A stretch of 29,548 nt of DNA from Bacillota bacterium (GTDB taxonomy: Bacteria; Bacillota; UBA4882; UBA8346): the NCBI GenBank assembly GCA_023435565.1, contig JAEYRN010000032.1:1-29548 (forward strand), in the 5' to 3' direction. This document shows, in pieces, positions 1 through 6,729 of the stretch. The position numbers were made by a program, and so were the translations under genes. Numbering within the stretch: position 1 is the stretch's first letter; every line of letters starts with the position of its first letter. The notes beneath the pieces are model-generated. The model made no database searches, was not told the DNA's origin, and saw only the letters and a program-made list of their open reading frames with translations.

Positions 1-231
1 AACGAAGGAATGTAAGGGCATTGACCCGGTGTGATATGGGAGAGTCACCTCAAGGAAAGCTTTTTATAAAAAATTACGTCTGATTGAGATAATTAAAGTA
101 TTCTTTACTTTTCTGTGGGAGAGACACTGATTCATTAAAATTGTTGCTAACAAATAAAGCTCGTGGATCAACCATTTGATAATTGAGCCTAAGTTTGATT
201 AAAACATCATTTAAAAAAAATCAAAAAATGC
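1..231. other. Non-coding left edge, unassigned
   Basis: No convincing reading frame lies here on either strand. The stretch is AT-rich and sits beyond the groEL terminator. It holds a direct repeat: TGGGAGAGTCAC at 37-48 and TGGGAGAGACAC at 116-127 differ at one of 12 bases. No tRNA, rRNA or recognisable riboswitch fold was found. It may be the flank of a gene outside the window. Confidence 0.5.
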
Positions 232-267
232 AAATAAAAAAACCCGGTGTCCCGGGTTTTTTTATTT
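232..267 (-). terminator. Intrinsic terminator of groES-groEL
   Basis: A nearly perfect palindrome: the CCCGG arm (243-247) pairs with CCGGG (252-256) around a four-base loop, flanked by seven A (236-242) pairing with seven T (257-263). Read on the minus strand it is a GC stem followed by a T run, a classical Rho-independent terminator. Because the A/T flanks are symmetric it could also work for transcripts arriving on the plus strand. It touches the groEL stop codon at 267-269, so the mRNA has almost no 3' untranslated region. Confidence 0.93.
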
Positions 268-1901
268 TACATATCCATTCCGCCCATACCGCCGGGCATT
301 CCACCGCCAGGCATCATCGGTTTTTCTTTTTCCGGAATCTCGGTTACCAAACATTCGGTTGTTAAGAGCATTCCGGCAATACTGGCCGCATTTTGCAATG
401 CGCTTCTGGTAACCTTTGCCGGGTCGACAATACCGGCCGGCACCATATCGACATACTCACCGGTCAAAGCATTAAACCCTTTACCCATTGGCAAGGAAGT
501 AACTTTCTCAACAATGACCGAACCTTCGACGCCTGCATTATTGGCAATCTGCCTTAAGGGCTCAGCCAATGCTTTTCTTACAATACTAATTCCAGTGGAA
601 ACATCTCCACTTTCACTAAGTTTATCCAATGATGGAGCGATCTGAAGTAATGCCACACCGCCGCCCGGAACCACTCCTTCTTCAACTGCAGCTCTGGTTG
701 CGGATAACGCATCTTCAATCCGATGCTTTTTCTCTTTCATCTCAGTTTCGGTAGCAGCGCCCACTTGAATAACAGCTACCCCACCGGAGAGTTTCGCCAG
801 GCGTTCTTGAAGTTTTTCCCGATCATAATCGGAACTTGTATCCTCAATCTGGACTTTAATCTGATTAATTCTATTCTTAATCTCTTGGTTACTGCCTTTA
901 CCGTCAACGATTGTGGTTTCATCCTTGTTAACTTTTACCTGACGCGCTTGGCCCAACATATCAATGGTGGTATTTTCTAAGGTCATACCAACTTTTTCGG
1001 AAATTACTTGGCCTCCGGTAACAATGGCAATGTCACTAAGCATAGCCTCACGGCGATCCCCAAATCCTGGTGCTTTTACTGCTACGATATTCAAAACTCC
1101 CCTTAATTTGTTAACCACCAAGGTCGCCAAAGCTTCGCCTTCTACATCCTCGGCGATTATCAACAATGGTTTACCCCGTTGCATTACCTTCTCTAAAATA
1201 GGAAGTAAATCTTTGATCATCGAGATTTTTTTATCGGTAAGTAAAATGAAAGGCTCATCCAAAACAGCTTCCATTCGTTCAGAGTCAGTAATCATGTAAG
1301 GAGAAACATAACCACGGTCGAATTGCATTCCTTCGACCACTTCCAAATTGGTACCCATGGTTTGGGATTCTTCAACAGTAATGACGCCGTCTTTCCCGAC
1401 TTTTTCCATAGCCTCGGCGATAAGGCCTCCAATTTCATCGTCAGCAGCTGAGATAGCAGCAACATGAGTGATATCTTCCTTACTATCCACAGACTTACTT
1501 GCTTTCTTTAACTCCTCAACTACTACTTGCACCGCTTTTTCAATACCTTTTTTTAGGATCATCGGATTGGCCCCGGCAGCAACGTTTTTTAAACCTTCTC
1601 TAACCATTGCCTGGGCTAAAAGGGTAGCGGTAGTAGTTCCGTCACCGGCAATATCGTTGGTCTTGGTAGCTACCTCTTTAGCCAATTGGGCTCCCATATT
1701 TTGAAACGGATCCTCAAGTTCGATTTCTTTAGCAATGGTAACACCGTCATTGGTAATGGTTGGTGAACCATATTTTTTGTCTAATACAACATTACGTCCT
1801 TTAGGTCCCAAAGTAACTTTGACCGCATCGGCCAAAATATTCACGCCACGTTCTAAAGCGTGCCGAGCTTCTTCACCAAATAAAATTTGTTTGGCAGACA
1901 T
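267..1901 (-). CDS. groEL: Chaperonin GroEL (60 kDa)
   Basis: Cytosolic ATP-dependent chaperonin that forms the double-ring folding chamber capped by GroES. The protein has the family hallmarks: VTLGPKGRNV near residue 30, the ATPase motif GDGTTTAT near residue 85, and a Gly/Met-rich C-terminal tail ending GGMGGMDM. The full length of 544 residues is typical. The reading frame is open from a GTG at 1910, but the ATG at 1901 is chosen: GAGGTG lies six bases upstream of it and includes that GTG, and the resulting start (MSAKQILFGEEAR) matches where the family begins. It is the second gene of the operon, 26 bases after groES, and shares the CIRCE-controlled promoter. Confidence 0.98.
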   Translation of the reverse strand: MSAKQILFGEEARHALERGVNILADAVKVTLGPKGRNVVLDKKYGSPTITNDGVTIAKEIELEDPFQNMGAQLAKEVATKTNDIAGDGTTTATLLAQAMVREGLKNVAAGANPMILKKGIEKAVQVVVEELKKASKSVDSKEDITHVAAISAADDEIGGLIAEAMEKVGKDGVITVEESQTMGTNLEVVEGMQFDRGYVSPYMITDSERMEAVLDEPFILLTDKKISMIKDLLPILEKVMQRGKPLLIIAEDVEGEALATLVVNKLRGVLNIVAVKAPGFGDRREAMLSDIAIVTGGQVISEKVGMTLENTTIDMLGQARQVKVNKDETTIVDGKGSNQEIKNRINQIKVQIEDTSSDYDREKLQERLAKLSGGVAVIQVGAATETEMKEKKHRIEDALSATRAAVEEGVVPGGGVALLQIAPSLDKLSESGDVSTGISIVRKALAEPLRQIANNAGVEGSVIVEKVTSLPMGKGFNALTGEYVDMVPAGIVDPAKVTRSALQNAASIAGMLLTTECLVTEIPEKEKPMMPGGGMPGGMGGMDM

Positions 1902-1927
1902 CAATTTCACCTCTTTTTTACTCTATT

Positions 1928-2218
1928 TTACTTGTTTACTATGGCTAGAACATCACTTTCTTTTAATACCATATATTCCTCGCCATCCAATTTAACTTCA
2001 GTTCCTGCATATTTTGCAAATAAAACCTTATCGCCAACTTTCACATCAAGAGCAACCTTTTGCCCATTTTCCAACATTTTTCCCGTTCCTACCGCTTTTA
2101 CCTCTCCCATTTGGGGTTTCTCTTTGGCGGTATCGGGGATTAAAATCCCGCTCTTGGTACGTTCTTCGCTTTCAAGAACTTTGATCACAATTCTTTCTCC
2201 TAATGGGGTAATATTCAT
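1928..2218 (-). CDS. groES: Co-chaperonin GroES (10 kDa)
   Basis: Heptameric lid of the GroEL chamber. The 96-residue product shows the core family sequence: ITPLGERIVIKV at the start, the mobile loop with EERTKSGILIP, then VGDKVLFAKYAGTEVK and a C-terminal VLAIV. The frame extends upstream to 2257, but the ATG at 2218 is selected because GAGGAGGG lies just upstream at normal spacing and the longer form would run into the CIRCE region. First gene of the operon with groEL; the regulation is by HrcA, inferred from the CIRCE element in the leader. Confidence 0.98.
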   Translation of the reverse strand: MNITPLGERIVIKVLESEERTKSGILIPDTAKEKPQMGEVKAVGTGKMLENGQKVALDVKVGDKVLFAKYAGTEVKLDGEEYMVLKESDVLAIVNK

Positions 2219-2250
2219 TAAATTCCCTCCTCTCGATATTTTTAAACTTA

Positions 2251-2277
2251 TTAGCACTCATTAAAAGTGAGTGCTAA
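2251..2277 (-). promoter_or_regulatory. CIRCE operator (HrcA binding site)
   Basis: TTAGCACTC (2251-2259), a nine-base spacer, then GAGTGCTAA (2269-2277): an exact match to the consensus CIRCE inverted repeat. It lies in the 5' leader of groES, starting close to the predicted transcription start. In Firmicutes this is the site at which HrcA represses groESL until heat stress; hrcA itself is not in the window. Confidence 0.98.
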
Positions 2278-2286
2278 CCAATTATG

Positions 2287-2315
2287 ATTTTATAAAACTA
2301 TAACCAGTTTAGCAA
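2287..2315 (-). promoter_or_regulatory. Predicted sigma-A type promoter of groES-groEL
   Basis: On the minus strand TTGCTA (2310-2315) and TAAAAT (2287-2292) are separated by 17 bases. The predicted start, about seven bases further, falls at the edge of CIRCE, the usual arrangement for HrcA-regulated promoters. An overlapping CATAAT could serve as an alternative -10 box. Confidence 0.7.
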
Positions 2316-2558
2316 GAGCTTTAATTCCCGTTCTAATGCTATTTTATCTAAATAAGGTTAATTTATGCAATATTTCTATACTTATCGCCCGCATTGTACT
2401 TATTCCAATCTTGGAGAAAAATACTGTCTCCCCGGACCAAAAAAATCCGAGCCTAAGTATTTAAATGAGGTTAACCTAATCTTGATTATTATTTTTTTTC
2501 ATTAAATTATTTAGATTGCGCAAGACTCCCAAGGAGATGGTCACAAATTCAACTGCCA

Positions 2559-3497
2559 ATGTTTTTAAAACCGATGCTCGCTTCAATGGCCATTCCTTTT
2601 GATTCTAATGAATATACCTATGAAATAAAATGGGACGGTTACCGTTTACTGGCTTTAATTGACTCTAATACCAGATTGCAAAGTAGAAACCTAAAAGATA
2701 TCACCGCTATTTTCCCGGAACTCAGTAAAATGCACCATTCCCTAAAACAATCCGGCATTATTTTAGATGGTGAATTAATTGCTCTTCGTAATGGAAAACC
2801 AAGTTTTCTTGAACTTCAAAAAAGAGGCCAACTCCGCAATGAAAACCAAATACGAAGCGCGATTAAAACCATTCCTGTAATTTATGTAGCATTTGATCTT
2901 CTTTATCTTAATTACCAACCGATTTTTGGGGAACCTATTGAAAAACGCCGACTCCTTTTGACGGAAAATATTTCTCCCACCAATGAATTAATTTTAGCCG
3001 ATACGATCGAAGGGAGCGGTGTTGCTTATTTTAATTCCATATCTAAAATGGGTTTGGAAGGAGTCATCGCCAAAAAGAAGGGAAGCATTTATTCTCCTGG
3101 TAAACGGGTTAAAACTTGGCTAAAATTTAAAAGAAAAAAGACTGGTAAATTTATTATTTGTGGCTTTGTAATTAATTCTACCTCTCGTGGTGAACTAAGC
3201 TCATTAATTTTAGGCGCTTATATGGATGGATGCCTTACTTATTTCGGCATGGTTGGTACAGGGTTTACCCGAAAAGAATTAGAAATAATTTTAACAGAAC
3301 TCAAAAAGATGGTCGTTAAAGCTTCACCTTTTACCAGATTAATCTCTACTCCACCTAAAAATGTTTATTGGACCAGACCAATTGTTGTCTGTGAAGTGGA
3401 ATATTTGGAACTGACTGACGATGGTAGCCTAAGACATCCAAATTTTAAGAGTTTCAGGCCGGAAATTAAACCGGAAGAATGTATATATGGAGATTAA
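2559..3497 (+). CDS. ATP-dependent DNA ligase (LigD ligase-domain type)
   Basis: Seals DNA nicks and ends through a lysyl-AMP intermediate; stand-alone homologue of the ligase domain of bacterial LigD. Nucleotidyltransferase motifs are in order: KWDGYR with catalytic Lys24, DGEL (70-73), FDLLYL (112-117), EGVIAKKKGS (167-176) and WLKFK (187-191), then an OB-fold tail with RHPNFKSFRPE. The length of 312 residues fits the single-domain form. It is followed three bases later by the LigD polymerase gene, so the two are probably co-transcribed. The start is uncertain: AAGGAG at 2531-2536 lies 22 bases before this ATG, and the in-frame codons closer to it are only ATT (2547) and CTG (2553). Confidence 0.93.
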   Translation: MFLKPMLASMAIPFDSNEYTYEIKWDGYRLLALIDSNTRLQSRNLKDITAIFPELSKMHHSLKQSGIILDGELIALRNGKPSFLELQKRGQLRNENQIRSAIKTIPVIYVAFDLLYLNYQPIFGEPIEKRRLLLTENISPTNELILADTIEGSGVAYFNSISKMGLEGVIAKKKGSIYSPGKRVKTWLKFKRKKTGKFIICGFVINSTSRGELSSLILGAYMDGCLTYFGMVGTGFTRKELEIILTELKKMVVKASPFTRLISTPPKNVYWTRPIVVCEVEYLELTDDGSLRHPNFKSFRPEIKPEECIYGD

Positions 3498-3500
3498 ACA

Positions 3501-4385
3501 ATGTCACCAATAATTAATATAAACGAGCATCAAGTTCCGGTTAAAAACTTGGATAAAGTCTTTTGGCCTGATGACGGTTTCACCAAAGCCGATATCATTA
3601 ATTACTATGCATCAATCTGGCCTTATCTAGCTCCCCATCTTAATGGGAGGCCTGTTTCACTGGTTCGTTATCCCGAAGGAATTAATGGGACTTTTTTTTA
3701 TCAAAAAAACATCCTCAATCCTCCTTCATGGGTAAATATTGTTCCCATTCAAGCCGATGATAGAATCGTTAATTATGCCCTAATCGACAACTTGGAGACT
3801 CTTATCTGGTCGATAAACCTTGGATGCATCGAAGTTCACCCTTGGCTATCTTCGGTTCCTAATCTTGATCATCCCACTTATCTTATTTTCGATCTCGATC
3901 CAATGGAACCGGCTGTTTTTAGTGATTCAGTTAAAATTGCACAATTTATTAGGATAATTTTGCATGAGCTTAAATTAGAAGCTTTCCCGAAAATATCCGG
4001 AGCTACTGGGATTCACATCTTTCTTCCCTTAGTTAGGCGTTATTCCTATAAACAAACCAGCAATTTCGTCAAGCGAATCGGTGAAATAATCATTAATACT
4101 TTTCCAAATTTAGCCACCAATGAACGTAAAGTCTCTCTAAGGGACGGCAAGGTTTACATCGATCACTTGCAAAATTTAAAAGGGAAAACTATTGCTTCCG
4201 TCTATAGCATACGACCATTTTCCGGGGCTCCGGTTTCGGTTCCGGTAACTTGGGATGAATTAACCGACATTCACCCCGGAATGTTCAATATTAGAAATGC
4301 TCCAGAACGGATTAAAATAACAGTAGATTATTTTAATACCATACTTCATTTAAACCAAGAATTACCCAATTCCTTATTAGACTAA
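3501..4385 (+). CDS. LigD-type polymerase/primase domain protein
   Basis: Archaeo-eukaryotic primase-like polymerase that fills gaps and adds nucleotides or ribonucleotides at broken DNA ends before ligation. Length 294 residues, the usual size of a free-standing LigD POL domain. Visible catalytic features: FDLDP with metal ligands Asp131 and Asp133, the SGATGIH nucleotide-binding loop (166-172), and a third acidic residue Asp221 in YIDHLQN. The early VKNLDKVFWP motif is also typical. GGAG at 3490-3493, inside the end of the ligase gene, is its ribosome binding site. There is no phosphoesterase (PE) domain and no Ku gene in the window, so the rest of the pathway must be elsewhere if it exists. 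Confidence 0.94.
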   Translation: MSPIININEHQVPVKNLDKVFWPDDGFTKADIINYYASIWPYLAPHLNGRPVSLVRYPEGINGTFFYQKNILNPPSWVNIVPIQADDRIVNYALIDNLETLIWSINLGCIEVHPWLSSVPNLDHPTYLIFDLDPMEPAVFSDSVKIAQFIRIILHELKLEAFPKISGATGIHIFLPLVRRYSYKQTSNFVKRIGEIIINTFPNLATNERKVSLRDGKVYIDHLQNLKGKTIASVYSIRPFSGAPVSVPVTWDELTDIHPGMFNIRNAPERIKITVDYFNTILHLNQELPNSLLD

Positions 4386-4390
4386 TACTT

Positions 4391-5203
4391 CTACTGATAG
4401 ATATTTTGGCCTGCCGTTTCAGCCCATCTAGTTTTAAGTTCCAAGTCGGCTATTACCGGTAAATGATCAGATAAATAATTATCGCAAACTTCGATATTTT
4501 TTAAAATAAAGTCGGAGGTGGTAAAAACCATATCAACCTCAGGCCCAATCAATTGATCTTTTCTTCTAATGGTCCCCAATTGAGTAGTTGAATTTAATTT
4601 GACCCAATTTTTCTTTATATTGGTTACCACGGGACCGTTTGGCTGCTCATTAAAATCACCTGTGATTATTAATGGTTTACCCAATCGTAAACTAAATTGG
4701 ATAATTTTTCTAATTTGAAGTAAACGATCAACGTCCGCTAGTCCCAAATGAGTTGTTAGAAAATTAATCCTGATACCCCCTGCTTGAACTTGTATGGTAA
4801 TAAAATTACGGGGTTCAAGACTACCTGGTAATATTGAAGTCCAAGTTTTAATAATGGGAAAACTACTTAAAACCAAATTACCAAAAAGAGCGTTATCGGT
4901 TCTACAAAGGGTGGCTGAAAACATTGAAAACATTTCCAATCTTTTTTTAAAAAACGCTTCCATGTCCTGATAATGGGTTTTGCGAGACCAAAAACAGCTG
5001 GCTTCTTGTATCCCTACGAAATCAGGTTTGATCTCCCGAATAAAATCAGCTATTTGCTTCAGATTATATTCTCCATACCAATTAATACCATTATGAATAT
5101 TGAAAGTAAGGACCCTAAAAAAAAGTCTCCAATCATCTAATTCAATGCATTTTAACACTATGTAACCCCCGAGGAGTAATATAGTCATGAATATACCAAA
5201 CAT
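4391..5203 (-). CDS. Endonuclease/exonuclease/phosphatase (EEP) family protein
   Basis: Metal-dependent phosphoesterase of the EEP fold (DNase I / APE1 / sphingomyelinase superfamily). Signature elements appear in order: TFNIHNG, IQEA (metal-binding Glu), TTHLGL, ITGDFNEQPNGP, DMVF and the terminal SDHLPV with its catalytic Asp-His pair. About 20 hydrophobic residues precede the domain and could be a membrane anchor, so the enzyme may face outward. The substrate cannot be told. The start is doubtful: GAGGTGAC (5224-5231) is 21 bases from the chosen ATG and no in-frame ATG/GTG/TTG lies nearer. The gene converges with the LigD polymerase gene with five bases between them, so a DNA-repair link is possible but unproven. 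Confidence 0.85.
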   Translation of the reverse strand: MFGIFMTILLLGGYIVLKCIELDDWRLFFRVLTFNIHNGINWYGEYNLKQIADFIREIKPDFVGIQEASCFWSRKTHYQDMEAFFKKRLEMFSMFSATLCRTDNALFGNLVLSSFPIIKTWTSILPGSLEPRNFITIQVQAGGIRINFLTTHLGLADVDRLLQIRKIIQFSLRLGKPLIITGDFNEQPNGPVVTNIKKNWVKLNSTTQLGTIRRKDQLIGPEVDMVFTTSDFILKNIEVCDNYLSDHLPVIADLELKTRWAETAGQNIYQ

Positions 5204-5598
5204 ACTATTATTTAGATAAATCAGTCACCTCGTCAAATAGTCAAAAAATCTGAATAATAAACATGATTATTACGAAAAATATCCTCCTGTAAGAGCTGTT
5301 TAATATTTTGTTTTGGTCTATATTCATTTACATAGGGTGAGTAAATTTATATTCAAGTTCATTCTTTTATCCACCCGGCTCGTCCTGAAGGTGATAATGA
5401 GTTTTTTATTCGTAATCACGCACAGCGAAGCTAATCACATACTCGTGATCGGGTTGGACAAGCATTAGCATGGAATACCCAAATTTTGTATAACCTACTT
5501 TCTAGGTAGGTAAATTATGACACAATAATTGTATAGATCTATTTTAAACCGGCAATATTATAAAAGTTAATTGCGCACCTTTAGGAAGGGGGATAGGA
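5204..5598. other. 395-nt divergent intergenic region
   Basis: Lies between the divergent EEP and DUF4912 genes and must hold both promoters; no single promoter pair stands out. The part 5371-5463 is notable: GTGATAA (5391-5397), TAATCAC (5413-5419), TAATCAC (5432-5438) and CGTGATC (5444-5450) form an alternating set of inverted elements. They are enclosed by GCTCGTCC (5378-5385) and GGACAAGC (5456-5463), which pair at seven of eight positions. A further small inverted repeat, ACCTA (5493-5497) and TAGGT (5503-5507), lies downstream. It could be an operator cluster or a small structured RNA. The strong GGAAGGGGG ribosome binding site of the DUF4912 gene is at its right end. Confidence 0.5.
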
Positions 5599-6642
5599 AT
5601 GACCCGAGAGGAATTGGCGGGAAAAACAAAACTTAAACTGGTTGAAATCGCCAAGTCATTAGGAGTAAAAGGAGTCTCCAAACTTACTCGGGATGATCTA
5701 ATTGAGCATATCTTGCTTTTGGACCCGCCATTTTCTGCCAGTCCCATCCAAGAAAACGAGATATCTCAACATTTAAAAAATACCCTAGTAGAGACGGAGC
5801 CGTTTTATGTTCAACCTCCATTACCGGAACATTTGACTGGAGTTGCTGTAGCCGAGCACAGGGAGACACAAATCCCTCAAGATTATAATGATACTAAAAT
5901 CGTGCTGATGGTTCGTGACCCCTATTGGTTATACTCATACTGGAATGTGAGTCAAGAAACCAAAGACCATCTATCTAACAATTTCGGAAAATGGGAAAAT
6001 ATACCTTTGATGTTGCGTGTTTATGATACTACCGATGTCAATTTTGACGGTTCAAACAGCAACTATTACTTTGACATCTACTTAAATCATCAAACAAATA
6101 ACTGGTATATTCATGTTGGAGGTCCAAACCGCGATTTTTGCGTAGATTTAGGTTTTATCCAAGCAAATGGTAATTTCTATACCATTGTTAGATCCAATAT
6201 AGTAACCACTCCACGCGATAATGTATCTGATGTGGTCGATGAAGAATGGATGGTTATTGAGGAAGATTTTCGACGGTTATATCGTTTAGCCGGCGGTGAG
6301 TTGGGGAACAGTTCGGCAGAGTTAGTCGAAGCATTAATTAAACGGTTAGAAAGGGAGATCGGATCCGGAGTTGTAAGCAGTCTGGCAAGCCCTATAAAAT
6401 ACCAGCCTAAAGAAAGAAAATTCTGGTTAGTCTTAAATACTGAATTAATAGTTTATGGGGCCACCGAACCCGATGCCCAAGTTTCCATCCAAAACGAGCC
6501 AATTAAGCTCCGACCGGATGGTACATTCACAATCCGTTATGCATTACCTGATGGCACTCTAACCATACCGGTAAATGCTCTATCGGCTGATGGGGTTGAC
6601 ACGATTACCATTACCCCAATAGTCTCCAAACAGACCACTTAG
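5599..6642 (+). CDS. DUF4912 domain protein with SAP/Rho-N-like N-terminus
   Basis: Function unknown. Three parts can be seen. Residues 1-42 resemble a SAP or Rho N-terminal helical module (LVEIAKSLGVKGVSKLTRDDLIEHIL), usually a nucleic-acid-binding fold. Residues about 95-190 carry the DUF4912 signature, with KIVLMVRDPYWLYSYWNV followed by a beta-rich stretch and FCVDLGF. After a helical segment, the last about 75 residues (FWLVLNTELIVYG to the end) read as an Ig-like beta-sandwich with GATEPDAQVSIQ and LRPDGTFTIRYALPDG. There is no signal peptide. The start is fixed by GGAAGGGGG eight or so bases upstream. It precedes the GH57 branching enzyme by 84 bases on the same strand; from memory this pairing recurs in other bacteria, which suggests a role in glucan storage. 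Confidence 0.88.
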   Translation: MTREELAGKTKLKLVEIAKSLGVKGVSKLTRDDLIEHILLLDPPFSASPIQENEISQHLKNTLVETEPFYVQPPLPEHLTGVAVAEHRETQIPQDYNDTKIVLMVRDPYWLYSYWNVSQETKDHLSNNFGKWENIPLMLRVYDTTDVNFDGSNSNYYFDIYLNHQTNNWYIHVGGPNRDFCVDLGFIQANGNFYTIVRSNIVTTPRDNVSDVVDEEWMVIEEDFRRLYRLAGGELGNSSAELVEALIKRLEREIGSGVVSSLASPIKYQPKERKFWLVLNTELIVYGATEPDAQVSIQNEPIKLRPDGTFTIRYALPDGTLTIPVNALSADGVDTITITPIVSKQTT

Positions 6643-6660
6643 AGAGTCCAATCATCGCAA

Positions 6661-6713
6661 GTAGAGCCACGTCATAAAGTTTCATATTTACTTGGATTGT
6701 CGTGGTCGACTAC
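6661..6713 (+). other. Possible intercistronic hairpin between DUF4912 and GH57 genes
   Basis: Nested complementary segments: GTAG (6661-6664) with CTAC (6710-6713), CCACG (6667-6671) with CGTGG (6701-6705), and a short inner AAGT/ACTT pair. Loops are large, so stability is doubtful. It sits just before the AAGGAG of the GH57 gene and could affect its translation. Confidence 0.3.
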
Positions 6714-6729
6714 ATAAGGAGTTGATTTG

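Noticed and set aside
247..645. Plus-strand reading frame of 132 codons opposite groEL
   Set aside because: Antisense shadow of groEL: no ribosome binding site and no recognisable protein features.
2468..2477. Ten-base palindrome AGGTTAACCT upstream of the ligase gene
   Set aside because: Single short palindrome in AT-rich DNA with no partner copy or recognised regulator; too weak to call an operator.
2482..2513. Possible plus-strand promoter for the ligase gene (TTGATT with an AT-rich -10)
   Set aside because: No -10 candidate lies at 16-18 bases; the region is generally AT-rich, so the match is not convincing.
5684..5869. Minus-strand reading frame inside the DUF4912 gene
   Set aside because: Lies entirely within a better supported gene; no start signal.
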